From NCBI RefSeq assembly GCF_900580865.1, contig NZ_UTBZ01000012.1:90074-154073 (forward strand): DNA of 64,000 nt. Reading direction: 5' to 3'. Both the position numbers and the translations under genes were made by a program. This DNA is from Pseudomonas viridiflava (GTDB lineage: Bacteria > Pseudomonadota > Gammaproteobacteria > Pseudomonadales > Pseudomonadaceae). The notes under the pieces were generated by a model. The model was given only the letters and a program-made list of their open reading frames with translations. It made no database searches and was not told the origin of the DNA. This document shows positions 44,588 to 52,632 of the stretch, in pieces; the first letter of the stretch is position 1; each line of letters begins with the position of its first letter.

Positions 44588-45400
44588 TTGATTGGCGTAT
44601 TTGATTTCGGCAGCGGTGGCTTAACGGTGATGCGCGCGTTTGAGTTGGTTTTGCCCAATGAGCAGTTCGTCTATTTGGGCGATCATGGAAACGCACCCTA
44701 TGGCAATGATGCTGCCGACGATATCTATGATCTGACCCAGGCCGCCATTACACGCCTTTTCAACTATGGCTGCTCAATGGTGGTCATCGCCTGTAACACG
44801 GCGGTAGCTACCAGTCTGCAAAGATTGCAGCAGGCGTGGCTGCCTGAGGTTTTTCCCGATCGCAGGGTGATCGGCGTTGTTGCTCCTGTCGCCGAACAGA
44901 TCGCCAAGGCTACTGGTGATTATTCGGTGCAGAGCGTTGCGGTTTTCGCGACTCAGCACACGGTTCAGTCAAATATCTTCGCACTGCAAATCAATAACCG
45001 GCGTCCCGCAATAAACGTTTATCAACAAGCTTGTCAGGGCCTGGCGTTGCTCATTGAGCAAGATGCGCCTAAGGACCTACTGCGAACCGAGATTCGTAAA
45101 CATATCAATGCGCTGCTGAGTGCTGCTCCACACGTTCCGGACGTTTGCGTACTGGCCTGTACGCATTATCCGATTGTTGAACACCTATGGCGCAGTGAGC
45201 TGCCGGATTCCATGCAGCTGATTTCCCAGTCGAATGCCGCCGCTAAGAGCCTGGTGGAGTACTTGAAAAGTAATCCTCACCTTTCCAGCGCAAGAGCGGG
45301 CGGCAACACGTTCTTGACGACAGGCGACATTAAAACCGTTTCAGAGCGAGCCTCTTTGTTCTACGGGGCGAGTGTGGAGTTTGCAAAAATTGATGCATAG
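44588..45400 (+). CDS. Glutamate racemase-like Asp/Glu racemase family enzyme
   Basis: The 270-residue protein follows MurI: LIGVFDFGSGGLTVMRAF, VYLGDHGNAPYG, VVIACNTAVA with Cys69 and VLACTHYPIVE with Cys191, so both catalytic cysteines are present. The first motif reads Asp-Phe-Gly instead of the canonical Asp-Ser-Gly, an unusual change beside the active site. It starts with TTG at 44588 after a strong AGGAGGG. A dedicated racemase inside this run suggests that a D-amino acid, or an isomerised pathway intermediate, is needed; a second copy of the peptidoglycan enzyme is the alternative. Confidence 0.8.
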   Translation: MIGVFDFGSGGLTVMRAFELVLPNEQFVYLGDHGNAPYGNDAADDIYDLTQAAITRLFNYGCSMVVIACNTAVATSLQRLQQAWLPEVFPDRRVIGVVAPVAEQIAKATGDYSVQSVAVFATQHTVQSNIFALQINNRRPAINVYQQACQGLALLIEQDAPKDLLRTEIRKHINALLSAAPHVPDVCVLACTHYPIVEHLWRSELPDSMQLISQSNAAAKSLVEYLKSNPHLSSARAGGNTFLTTGDIKTVSERASLFYGASVEFAKIDA

Positions 45401-45491
45401 CTGATTGCAGCAAGTTTCGCTCTTTGTTCCCCAGTGGCACACGGAGTGGAAGGGTCGATAAAACGGATAGTCAATACTTCAGGAGAAAGCG

Positions 45492-46103
45492 ATGGAACTG
45501 GTTGGCATGATGGGATCACCCTATGTTCGGCGCGTGGCCGTTTCGATGCGGCTGATGGGGCTGGAACATGAACATCGGCAGATCTCGGTGTTTCGCGATA
45601 CGGATGAGTTTCGAACCATCAATCCGGTGGTCAAGGCGCCGACGCTGATTTGCGAAAACGGCGAAATGATCATGGACTCATCGATGATCCTTGATTATCT
45701 GGAGGCACGGGTCGCACCGGACCGCAGTCTGATGCCAAAAGATTCCGCGGAGCATCAAAAGGTGCTGTCGCTCATTGGGCTGGGTCTCGCGGTTTGCGAA
45801 AAAGCGGTCCAGCTTGAATATGAGTACAACAAACCGGTCGAGCATCACTACGAGCCTTGGCAAACGCGCGTCACCGAGCAATTGCATGCCGCGTTGGCGC
45901 TCCTGGAAAAGGCTGCCGCCAGCGCCAATCCCTGGCTTGCAACGGCGCAGCTGTCTCAGGCCGATGTAACCGTGGCCGCGGCCTGGCGCTTCACTCAGTT
46001 CAGGATGCACCACCTGGTCGAGGTCAAAAACTATACCGCGCTTGCCGCTTACGCTGACCAGGTCGAGAAACTTCCTGAGTTTGTTGCTACGCCGCTGAAA
46101 TAA
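45492..46103 (+). CDS. Glutathione S-transferase
   Basis: The 203-residue protein has a thioredoxin-like N-terminal domain (MELVGMMGSPYVRRVAVSMRLMGLEHEH..., VVKAPTLICENGEMIMDSSMILDYLE, with the glutathione-binding cis-Pro and DSS) and a helical C-terminal domain. The Ser of GSPYVRR is the probable activating residue. In a biosynthetic setting it could add glutathione to a quinone-like or epoxide intermediate produced by the flavin hydroxylase. AGGAGAAAGCG precedes the ATG. The gap to the TrpE-like gene is 141 bases and contains a hairpin. Confidence 0.82.
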   Translation: MELVGMMGSPYVRRVAVSMRLMGLEHEHRQISVFRDTDEFRTINPVVKAPTLICENGEMIMDSSMILDYLEARVAPDRSLMPKDSAEHQKVLSLIGLGLAVCEKAVQLEYEYNKPVEHHYEPWQTRVTEQLHAALALLEKAAASANPWLATAQLSQADVTVAAAWRFTQFRMHHLVEVKNYTALAAYADQVEKLPEFVATPLK

Positions 46104-46112
46104 GCCCTGTGC

Positions 46113-46134
46113 CTGCCCCGGTGTCGGGGCAGGC
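46113..46134. terminator. GC-rich hairpin between GST and TrpE-like genes
   Basis: CCTGCCCCG and CGGGGCAGG form a 9-pair stem with a GTGT loop, ten bases after the GST stop. There is no T tract, so read-through is possible. It might attenuate or process the transcript before the TrpE-like gene. No Trp-rich leader peptide is visible. Confidence 0.4.
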
Positions 46135-46244
46135 CGCATCACCGCACCGTACAAGATCCCTCTCAATCGCAATGGCAAATCTGATCGCAGGGCTTTGACG
46201 CTCTTGGCCGATCGGTTACTGCGTGAACAACCGGAGACACAAGG

Positions 46245-47768
46245 ATGTTGAGCCTAGAAGATTTTTTTGCCTACGGCGAAGCGGGGTATACCCACGTTCC
46301 GCTTTGGCAGAGCCTGCCGTTGCCGACAGGGGTCGAAGCCATTGCGCTGTACCAGGTTTTGGCCAACTGCGGGCAAGACTATCTGTTCGAAACCGGGCAC
46401 TGGCACGAGGGCGTGTTCGAGCAGGCGTACTCGGTGATTGGCCTGCCTTGCAGTCAACGCGTCGAACTCGATGAGGGCGCCATGCGCGTATACCGCGACG
46501 GGCAGATTTCGGCAACGATTGACTGCGCTGATCCGCTGGCAGAACTGGGCAAGTTGCAGAAGGAATTTCGTATACCGCAATGCCCGGGGCTGCCTGATTT
46601 CAGCGGTGGGTTCTTTGGCTATTTCGGTTTCGAAACGACTCGGCTGATCGAGCCGCGTCTGCGTCGAGTGCCGCGCAAGCCTTCTGGTTTTCAGCTGCCT
46701 GATGTATTGCAATTGATCAGCATGGATCTGCTTGTGCTGGATCACGGCGCACACTTGGCCTATTGCATCGTGCATGAACGTCCAAAGGCGCTGGGCGATT
46801 ATCAAGGTGGCCACGACCGGCTCAATCGACTCGTCGCACGTCTACGTCCACTGCTCGTGCCGCCCGCACCCGGCGGCCACGTGTTTGAGGTGACAACACC
46901 GGCCGCCGAGTCGGCGTTCCCGCAGTCTGCGTTCGTGGAGGCCGTGGCACGGATCAAGGACTACATCGCGGCGGGCGATGTGATGCAGGTGGTTTTATCC
47001 CAACGCATGAGCCTGCCTTTCGAGGAGGACGCCGTCGCGCTGTACCGATCCCTGGCTGATCTGGGGCACACACCTTATCGCTACCTGTTGAATCTGGGGG
47101 ACTGCCAGGTGGTCGGCGCCTCTCCGGAAATGTTGTTTCGGCAGGATCAGCAAACGGTGACCACCCGGCCAATGGCAGGTACACGCCGCCGGGGCAGTGG
47201 GATGGTCGAAGACCATCGACTCAGGGATGAACTGCTCGCTGATCCGAAGGAAATTGCCGAGCACATGATGCTCGTCGATCTGTCGCGCAATGACCTCGGC
47301 CGGTTGGCCCGCGTCGGCAGTGTGCAGGTGACGCAGTTGCTGAATGTGGAATATTTCTCCCATGTCATGCACATCGTCTCAACCGTGACCGGCGACGTAC
47401 CGGACCACGTTTCGGGGCTGGATCTGCTCAAAAGCATTTTCCCCGCAGGCACGCTGAGCGGCGCGTCGAAGGTGCGCGCGCTGGAAATCATTGCCGAACT
47501 GGAACCACATTCTCGCGGGGTGTATGGCGGCGCGATCGGTTATCTGGACTGGAGCGGCCGTGCCGACCTGGCGATCGCCATTCGAACCGGGCTGCTGCAA
47601 GACGCTCGACTCTACATTCAGGCCGGCGCCGGCGTGGTGCAGGATTCGGTGGCCGATCGCGAGTGGCAGGAAACGCTGGAGAAAAGCCAGTTGCTGCGGG
47701 TTGCCGCCGGCCGCTGTCAATCGATCGCCCGACACCAGGAGGTGGCGTATGCACTTAATGATCGATAA
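46245..47768 (+). CDS. Anthranilate synthase component I-like protein
   Basis: The 507-residue chorismate-utilising enzyme has the TrpE core: DVMQVVLSQRMSLPF, YLLNLGDCQVVGASPEMLFR, TTRPMAGTRRRG, AEHMMLVDLSRNDLGRLARVGSVQV, NVEYFSHVMHIVSTVTG, FPAGTLSGASKVRALEII and RGVYGGAIGYLDWSGRADLAIAIRT. It should make anthranilate, or the intermediate aminodeoxyisochorismate, from chorismate with ammonia from the next gene. The normally conserved SGAPK motif reads SGASK. The N-terminal region is short and lacks a clear Trp-binding feedback pattern, as in secondary-metabolite copies. GGAG precedes the ATG, and the gene overlaps the amidotransferase gene by 20 bases. Confidence 0.85.
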   Translation: MLSLEDFFAYGEAGYTHVPLWQSLPLPTGVEAIALYQVLANCGQDYLFETGHWHEGVFEQAYSVIGLPCSQRVELDEGAMRVYRDGQISATIDCADPLAELGKLQKEFRIPQCPGLPDFSGGFFGYFGFETTRLIEPRLRRVPRKPSGFQLPDVLQLISMDLLVLDHGAHLAYCIVHERPKALGDYQGGHDRLNRLVARLRPLLVPPAPGGHVFEVTTPAAESAFPQSAFVEAVARIKDYIAAGDVMQVVLSQRMSLPFEEDAVALYRSLADLGHTPYRYLLNLGDCQVVGASPEMLFRQDQQTVTTRPMAGTRRRGSGMVEDHRLRDELLADPKEIAEHMMLVDLSRNDLGRLARVGSVQVTQLLNVEYFSHVMHIVSTVTGDVPDHVSGLDLLKSIFPAGTLSGASKVRALEIIAELEPHSRGVYGGAIGYLDWSGRADLAIAIRTGLLQDARLYIQAGAGVVQDSVADREWQETLEKSQLLRVAAGRCQSIARHQEVAYALNDR

Positions 47769-48354
47769 CTACGACTCCTTCACCTACAACATCGTGCAGT
47801 ACCTGGGCATGCTCGGGGCTGAGGTTGAAGTGCGTCGCAATGACGAAGTGACCTTGGCCGACATCGAAGCGCTGGCGCCAGAGTCCTTGATTGTCTCCCC
47901 TGGGCCGTGCTCGCCCACTGAAGCGGGTATTTCCCTTGCGGCGATCCATCATTTCGCCGGCCGTTTGCCGATATTGGGCATCTGTCTGGGTCATCAATGC
48001 ATCACCGCTGCTTTCGGCGGCGAGGTACGCAGGGCGCAGCAGGTGCTGCATGGCAAGGTTTCCCGTATCAGTCACGACAGTCGTGACCTGTTCGACGGTT
48101 TGCCTGAGGGGTTGCAAGTCGCGCGGTATCACTCGTTGGTGGCCGGTGTCTTGCCCGACGAATTGCTGGCTACTGCGCATGTGCTGGATGACGACGGCAT
48201 GAAGGGCGAGATCATGGCGCTGCGGCACCGCGAGTTGTCGATCTATGGTGTGCAGTTTCATCCTGAGTCATTGATGACGCCGCAAGGTCTGGCCATGTTG
48301 GACAACTACCTGCAACTGGTTGAGCGAGTTCGGCTGACCAGGGGCGCGGCATGA
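47749..48354 (+). CDS. Anthranilate synthase component II-like amidotransferase
   Basis: The 201-residue protein is a TrpG-type glutamine amidotransferase: LMIDNYDSFTYNIVQYL, SPGPCSPTEAGIS, Cys79 in GICLGHQC, and the His/Glu of VQFHPESLMTPQG. It supplies ammonia to the TrpE-like partner, with which it overlaps by 20 bases. The ATG at 47749 follows AGGAGG. Because trp biosynthesis genes are normally elsewhere in Pseudomonas (with trpD and trpC), this pair is probably dedicated to the cluster. It closes the same-strand run; the fec operon with its own Fur-like site follows. Confidence 0.88.
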   Translation: MHLMIDNYDSFTYNIVQYLGMLGAEVEVRRNDEVTLADIEALAPESLIVSPGPCSPTEAGISLAAIHHFAGRLPILGICLGHQCITAAFGGEVRRAQQVLHGKVSRISHDSRDLFDGLPEGLQVARYHSLVAGVLPDELLATAHVLDDDGMKGEIMALRHRELSIYGVQFHPESLMTPQGLAMLDNYLQLVERVRLTRGAA

Positions 48355-48402
48355 ACGCTTGCTGCCCGGACGCTCGGTTCGAGGAATCCATTGCCTCGGC
48401 TT

Positions 48403-48421
48403 AATAGTAACCATTACTATT
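48403..48421. promoter_or_regulatory. Fur-box-like palindrome upstream of fecI
   Basis: AATAGTAA and TTACTATT are perfect inverse repeats around CCA, 19 bases in total, matching the size and spacing of a Fur box and 11 of 19 positions of the GATAATGATAATCATTATC consensus. It lies 36 bases before the fecI ATG, where repression by iron would be expected. Confidence 0.65.
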
Positions 48422-48456
48422 CACGCCCCTTTCCTCAGCACGCCGCCAAACCTCCC

Positions 48457-48948
48457 ATGCGTCCCCGCAGACCCGGCTTTTTCGAGCATTACGAAGAGTT
48501 GATCGGCACCTGGACTCGTCGTCTGCGCAATCGCGCACAGGCCGAGGATCTGGCGCACGACACCTTTGTGCGGGTGCTTGAGTCCGATTCGGCGGCGGTG
48601 CAGCAGCCACGGGCGTATTTGCACCAGACCGCGCGCAATATCGCGGTCGACGGCTATCGGCGCGAGGATCGGCGCGGTGCCATGGAGTCGCAGGCCATCG
48701 ATCACAGTGAGTCGTCGTCCGGCGACCCGGAGCATTACATGCAGGCGATCCAGCTGGCCGACTCCATTGAGCGGGCGCTCAGCGAGCTGCCGCTCAATTG
48801 TCGCAAGATCTTTGTCTGGCAGAAGATCGAAGGCCTGACCCAGGCCGAAATCGCCGAACGCCTGGGGCTGTCCAAGAACATGGTTGAAAAGTATATGATC
48901 CGCACCCTGCGGCATCTGCGTGATCGACTGGACGGGTTGCAATCGTGA
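48457..48948 (+). CDS. fecI: ECF sigma factor FecI
   Basis: The 163-residue protein is an iron-starvation sigma factor of the FecI type: region 2 (LRNRAQAEDLAHDTFVRVLES...RAYLHQTARNIAVDGYRRE) and region 4 (ALSELPLNCRKIFVWQKIEGLTQAEIAERLGLSKNMVEKYMIRTLRHLRDRL). It directs transcription of the receptor gene downstream when the receptor signals substrate through FecR. I chose the ATG at 48457 because a TTG at 48391 in the same frame would place the start upstream of the Fur-like site, and homologues begin near FFEHYEELIG. No strong ribosome-binding site is seen. Confidence 0.85.
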   Translation: MRPRRPGFFEHYEELIGTWTRRLRNRAQAEDLAHDTFVRVLESDSAAVQQPRAYLHQTARNIAVDGYRREDRRGAMESQAIDHSESSSGDPEHYMQAIQLADSIERALSELPLNCRKIFVWQKIEGLTQAEIAERLGLSKNMVEKYMIRTLRHLRDRLDGLQS

Positions 48949-48962
48949 ATGTGCGTCATGGC

Positions 48963-48994
48963 AAAAAGATCGCAGCCTTCGGCAGCTCCTACAG
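48963..48994. repeat. Single REP element between fecI and fecR
   Basis: One copy of the GATCGCAGCCTTCGGCAGC family followed by TCCTACAGAGGG lies between fecI and fecR, without an inverted partner. Confidence 0.8.
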
Positions 48995-49036
48995 AGGGCT
49001 GTGTGTCTTTATATTCCCGGCCAAACAGGACATTCC

Positions 49037-50020
49037 ATGATGGATACGCGTGATTGCGCGTGCGGGCAAACAACGGTGCGCGATGACGCGGCTCGCTGGT
49101 TTGTGCGTTTGCAGGAGCCGGCCATCGATGCCGACGAGCAGCAGCGCTTCGACGCGTGGCTGAATCAACATCCGCAGCACCGTGATGAATTCCAGTTGCT
49201 GCAGGGCTTGTGGTCGGCGGCCGATTTGCTGCCGGCGCCACGCCTCAAAGCGCTTGCTGAAACGCTGCCAACTCGCCGCGAGCGCCGTCCGCTGCTGCGT
49301 TATGCCGTGGCCGCCAGTGTGCTGGCGGTGGCACTCGGGCTGGGACTGTTCAGTGGTTTGAATCATCCGGGCGGTTACCGCGCCGAGTTCGCCACGGCGT
49401 TGGGCGAGCGTAAACACGTGGCGCTGCCGGACGGTTCGGTGATCGATCTGAACAGCCGCAGCCGCTTGCAGGTGCGCTATGAAAAAGATCGCCGCATCAT
49501 CGAGCTGAGCGAAGGCGAGGCGATGTTCAGCGTCGAGCACGATACTGCGCGACCGTTTGTGGTCGAGGCCGGCCATGGCAAGGTCACGGTCACCGGCACG
49601 CGTTTCGATGTGCGCCGCGATGTCACGCAAACCCGCGTGGCGGTGGAGCAGGGCACAGTCAAAGTGCAGGGGCGCGATGCCCCGGATAATCAATTCATCA
49701 ACCTGACCGCCGGCCTCGGCACCCATGTCGATGCACAAGGCAAAGTCGCCGCCGCCTATGCAGTCAACGCGGCGGAGCTGACGGCGTGGCGCAGTGGCAA
49801 ACTGGTGTTCAACAACGCCAGCCTCAGCGAAGTCGCCGCCGAAGTGTCGCGCTATCGCGACAAACCGCTGACCGTTGCCAACCCCGCCGTGGCCAGTCTG
49901 CGCCTGACCAGCGTGTTCAAATCCGACAACACCGACGCCTTGCTCAAAGCCTTGCCGAGCATCCTGCCGGTGGCCGTTCGCACCCTCGCGGATGGCAGTC
50001 AGGAAATAATCGCAAAATAA
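49037..50020 (+). CDS. fecR: FecR-type anti-sigma/sigma-regulator protein
   Basis: The 327-residue inner-membrane protein has a cytoplasmic N-terminal domain that binds FecI (DDAARWFVRLQEPAIDADEQQRFDAWLNQHPQHRDEF), one transmembrane helix (YAVAASVLAVALGLGLFSGL) and a periplasmic FecR domain (TALGERKHVALPDGSVIDLNSRSRLQVRY..., VTVTGTRFDVR). It senses the receptor's signalling domain and activates FecI. The ATG at 49037 is preceded by AGGA. It lies 88 bases after fecI, with a single REP between. Confidence 0.9.
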   Translation: MMDTRDCACGQTTVRDDAARWFVRLQEPAIDADEQQRFDAWLNQHPQHRDEFQLLQGLWSAADLLPAPRLKALAETLPTRRERRPLLRYAVAASVLAVALGLGLFSGLNHPGGYRAEFATALGERKHVALPDGSVIDLNSRSRLQVRYEKDRRIIELSEGEAMFSVEHDTARPFVVEAGHGKVTVTGTRFDVRRDVTQTRVAVEQGTVKVQGRDAPDNQFINLTAGLGTHVDAQGKVAAAYAVNAAELTAWRSGKLVFNNASLSEVAAEVSRYRDKPLTVANPAVASLRLTSVFKSDNTDALLKALPSILPVAVRTLADGSQEIIAK

Positions 50021-50118
50021 AATTCAGGTTTTTTTCGAGTTCATCGTCTTCCTGTTCAACTGCAACTGGTTTGCATTAACAGCCGCACACTCTTGCGATC
50101 CACAGGACTACGTACGAC

Positions 50119-52546
50119 GTGAAAAACACCACTGCCAACAACAAAAAAATCCCCTTGGTTACCGCTCGCTCTCGCGCTGGCGGTCAACGCGGCGATGCCG
50201 CTGGCGTATGCCGGCGAAGCCATTCATATCCGCGCGCAGCCGCTGGGCCAGGCCTTGAGCGAGTTGGGTCAGCAGACGTCCTTGCAAGTGTTTTTCAGCC
50301 CGGATCTGGTCGCCGGCAAACAGGCGCCGGCGGTCGACGGCGACATCTCCCCGGAGCAGGCTTTGCGCCAATTGCTGCAGGGCAGCGGTCTGGACTATCA
50401 GATCAACGAAGGTTCGGTGACGTTGTCGCCGGCCGTGACTTCCGCCGCCGGTAACGGCCCACTGGAGCTGGGCGTGACCGACATCAAAGTGGTTGGCGAC
50501 TGGCTCGGCGACGCCAACGCCGCGGTGGTGCAGAACCACCCCGGCGCGCGTACGGTGATCCGCCGCGAGGCGATGGTCGAGCAGGGCGCAATGAACGTCA
50601 GCGACGTGCTCAAGCGTGTGCCGGGCGTGCAGGTGCAGGACTCCAACGGTACCGGCGGCAGCGATATTTCCCTGAACGTCGGTGTGCGCGGTCTGACTTC
50701 TCGTCTGTCGCCACGCTCCACCGTGTTGATCGATGGCGTGCCGGCGGCGTTCGCCCCTTACGGCCAGCCGCAACTGTCGATGGCGCCGATTTCTTCGGGC
50801 AACCTCGACAGCATCGACGTCGTGCGTGGCGCCGGTTCCGTGCGTTACGGGCCGCAAAACGTCGGCGGGGTGATCAACTTCGTCACCCGAGCGATTCCGG
50901 AAAAAACCACTGGTGAAATCGGCACCACGCTGGAAACCACCCAGTACGGTGGCTGGAAACACATCGACACCGCGTTTCTCGGCGGCACCGCCGATAACGG
51001 CATCGGCGTGGCGTTGCTGTATTCCGGTGTCAACGGTAACGGCTACCGCGAGCGCAATAACGGCAACGACATCGACGACGTGCTGCTCAAGACCCACTGG
51101 GCGCCGACCGATCAGGACGATTTCAGCCTCAACTTCCACTACTACGACGCCACGGCCGACATGCCCGGCGGTCTGACGCAGAAACAGTACGACGACAAAC
51201 CGTATGACTCGGTGCGTGACTACGATCAATTCACCGGTCGGCGCAAAGACGTGTCGTTCAAGTGGATCCGCCAGATCGACGAGCGCACTCAAGCGGAAAT
51301 CCTCACTTATTACACCGACAGTTTCCGTGGCAGCACCATCGCCGCCCGCGATCAGAAAACCCTCAGCTCCTACCCGCGTTCCTATTACACCCTGGGCATC
51401 GAGCCACGGGTGTCGCGGGTATTCGATGTCGGCCCGACCACGCAGGAAGTCAGCGTCGGCTATCGCTACCTGAAAGAGGCGATGCACGAATCGTCGAGCC
51501 GTGTGGCGCTGGTCAACAACCAGCCGGTGTTCACGCCGACCTCCGACGGCCATGTGTTCCAGGACCGCACGGGCGGCACCGAGGCCAACTCGGTCTACAT
51601 CGACAACAAGATCGACGTCGGCAACTGGACCATCACCCCGGGCATTCGCTTCGAACACATCAGCACCGACTGGCATGACCGCGCCGTGCTCGACACGGCC
51701 GGCAAACCGGTGCAGGCGAAAAACCGCAGCATCGAGAGCAATGAACCGTTGCCGGCGCTGAGCGTGATGTATCACCTGTCGGACGCGTGGAAACTGTTCG
51801 CCAACTACGAAACCTCGTTTGGCAGTCTGCAGTATTTCCAGCTCGGCCAGGGCGGCTCTGGTGATCAGACCGCCAATGGTCTGGAGCCGGAGAAGGCCAA
51901 GACCTACGAGATCGGCACGCGCTACAACGATGATGTGTGGGGAGGGGAAGTGACGCTGTTCTACATCGACTTCGACGACGAACTGCAATACATCAGCAAC
52001 GACGTGGGCTGGACCAACCTCGGCGCGACCAAGCACCAGGGCATTGAAGCCTCGGTGCACTACGACATGGCTGCGCTGGATCCGCGTCTCGATGGCTTGA
52101 CCGCCAACGCTGGTTTCACTTACACCCGCGCCACTTATGAGGGTGAGATTCCGGGCTTCAAGGGTCGTGATCTGCCGTTCTATTCGCGTCAGGTGGCGAC
52201 CGTCGGTTTGCGTTACGACGTCAACCGCTGGACCTACAACCTCGACGGTTTCGCCCAGTCGAAACAGCGCTCGCCAGGCACCGGTGTGAACGCCGATGGC
52301 AGCTTCAACGGCAACTACATCACCGATGGCACGGCGGACGGGCAGTACGGCGATATACCGGGTTACGTGACCTGGAACGTGCGTGGCGGCTATGACTTCG
52401 GGCCGCAGGTGTCGAACCTGAAGCTGGGTGCCGGGGTGAAGAACGTCTTCGACAAGCAGTACTTCACCCGCTCCAGCGACAACAACTCAGGGATGTATGT
52501 CGGCGCGCCGAGGACGTTCTTTGTGCAGGCCAGTGTAGGTTTCTGA
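50119..52546 (+). CDS. fecA: Ferric citrate TonB-dependent receptor FecA, with a one-base shift in the signal peptide
   Basis: The receptor takes up ferric dicitrate across the outer membrane and signals through FecR. From 50195 one frame runs to the stop: an STN signalling domain (IHIRAQPLGQALSELGQQTSLQVFFSPDLV), a plug and a 22-strand barrel with the FecA-like YFQLGQGGSGDQTANGLEPEKAKTYEIGTRY and final VGAPRTFFVQASVGF. The expected signal peptide is split: a GTG at 50119 reads MKNTTANNKK in one frame, while SPWLPLALALAVNAAMPLAYA, its natural continuation, is one base out. The switch falls on a seven-A run at 50143-50149; six A would restore one frame. It may be phase variation, a sequencing error or a real null. 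Internal start at 50195 would lose the signal peptide. Confidence 0.85.
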
Positions 52547-52563
52547 TAAACCGCGGCGCCTTC

Positions 52564-52629
52564 TTCGCGAGCAGGCTCGCTCCCACAGTGGATCACTGAG
52601 ATCCTGTGGGAGCGAGCCTGCTCGCGAAG
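52564..52629. repeat. REP pair between fecA and the MFS gene
   Basis: TTCGCGAGCAGGCTCGCTCC and its inverted copy are separated by only about 20 bases, a compact hairpin between two convergent genes. Confidence 0.9.
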
Positions 52630-52632
52630 CAT

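Noticed and set aside
46104..46244. A Trp-attenuation leader peptide before the TrpE-like gene.
   Set aside because: The only short frame seen (MANLIAGL) has no Trp codon, and the hairpin lacks a T tract.
50159..52060. A 633-codon reverse frame across fecA.
   Set aside because: It is antisense to a gene with clear STN, plug and barrel domains, and has shadow-type composition.
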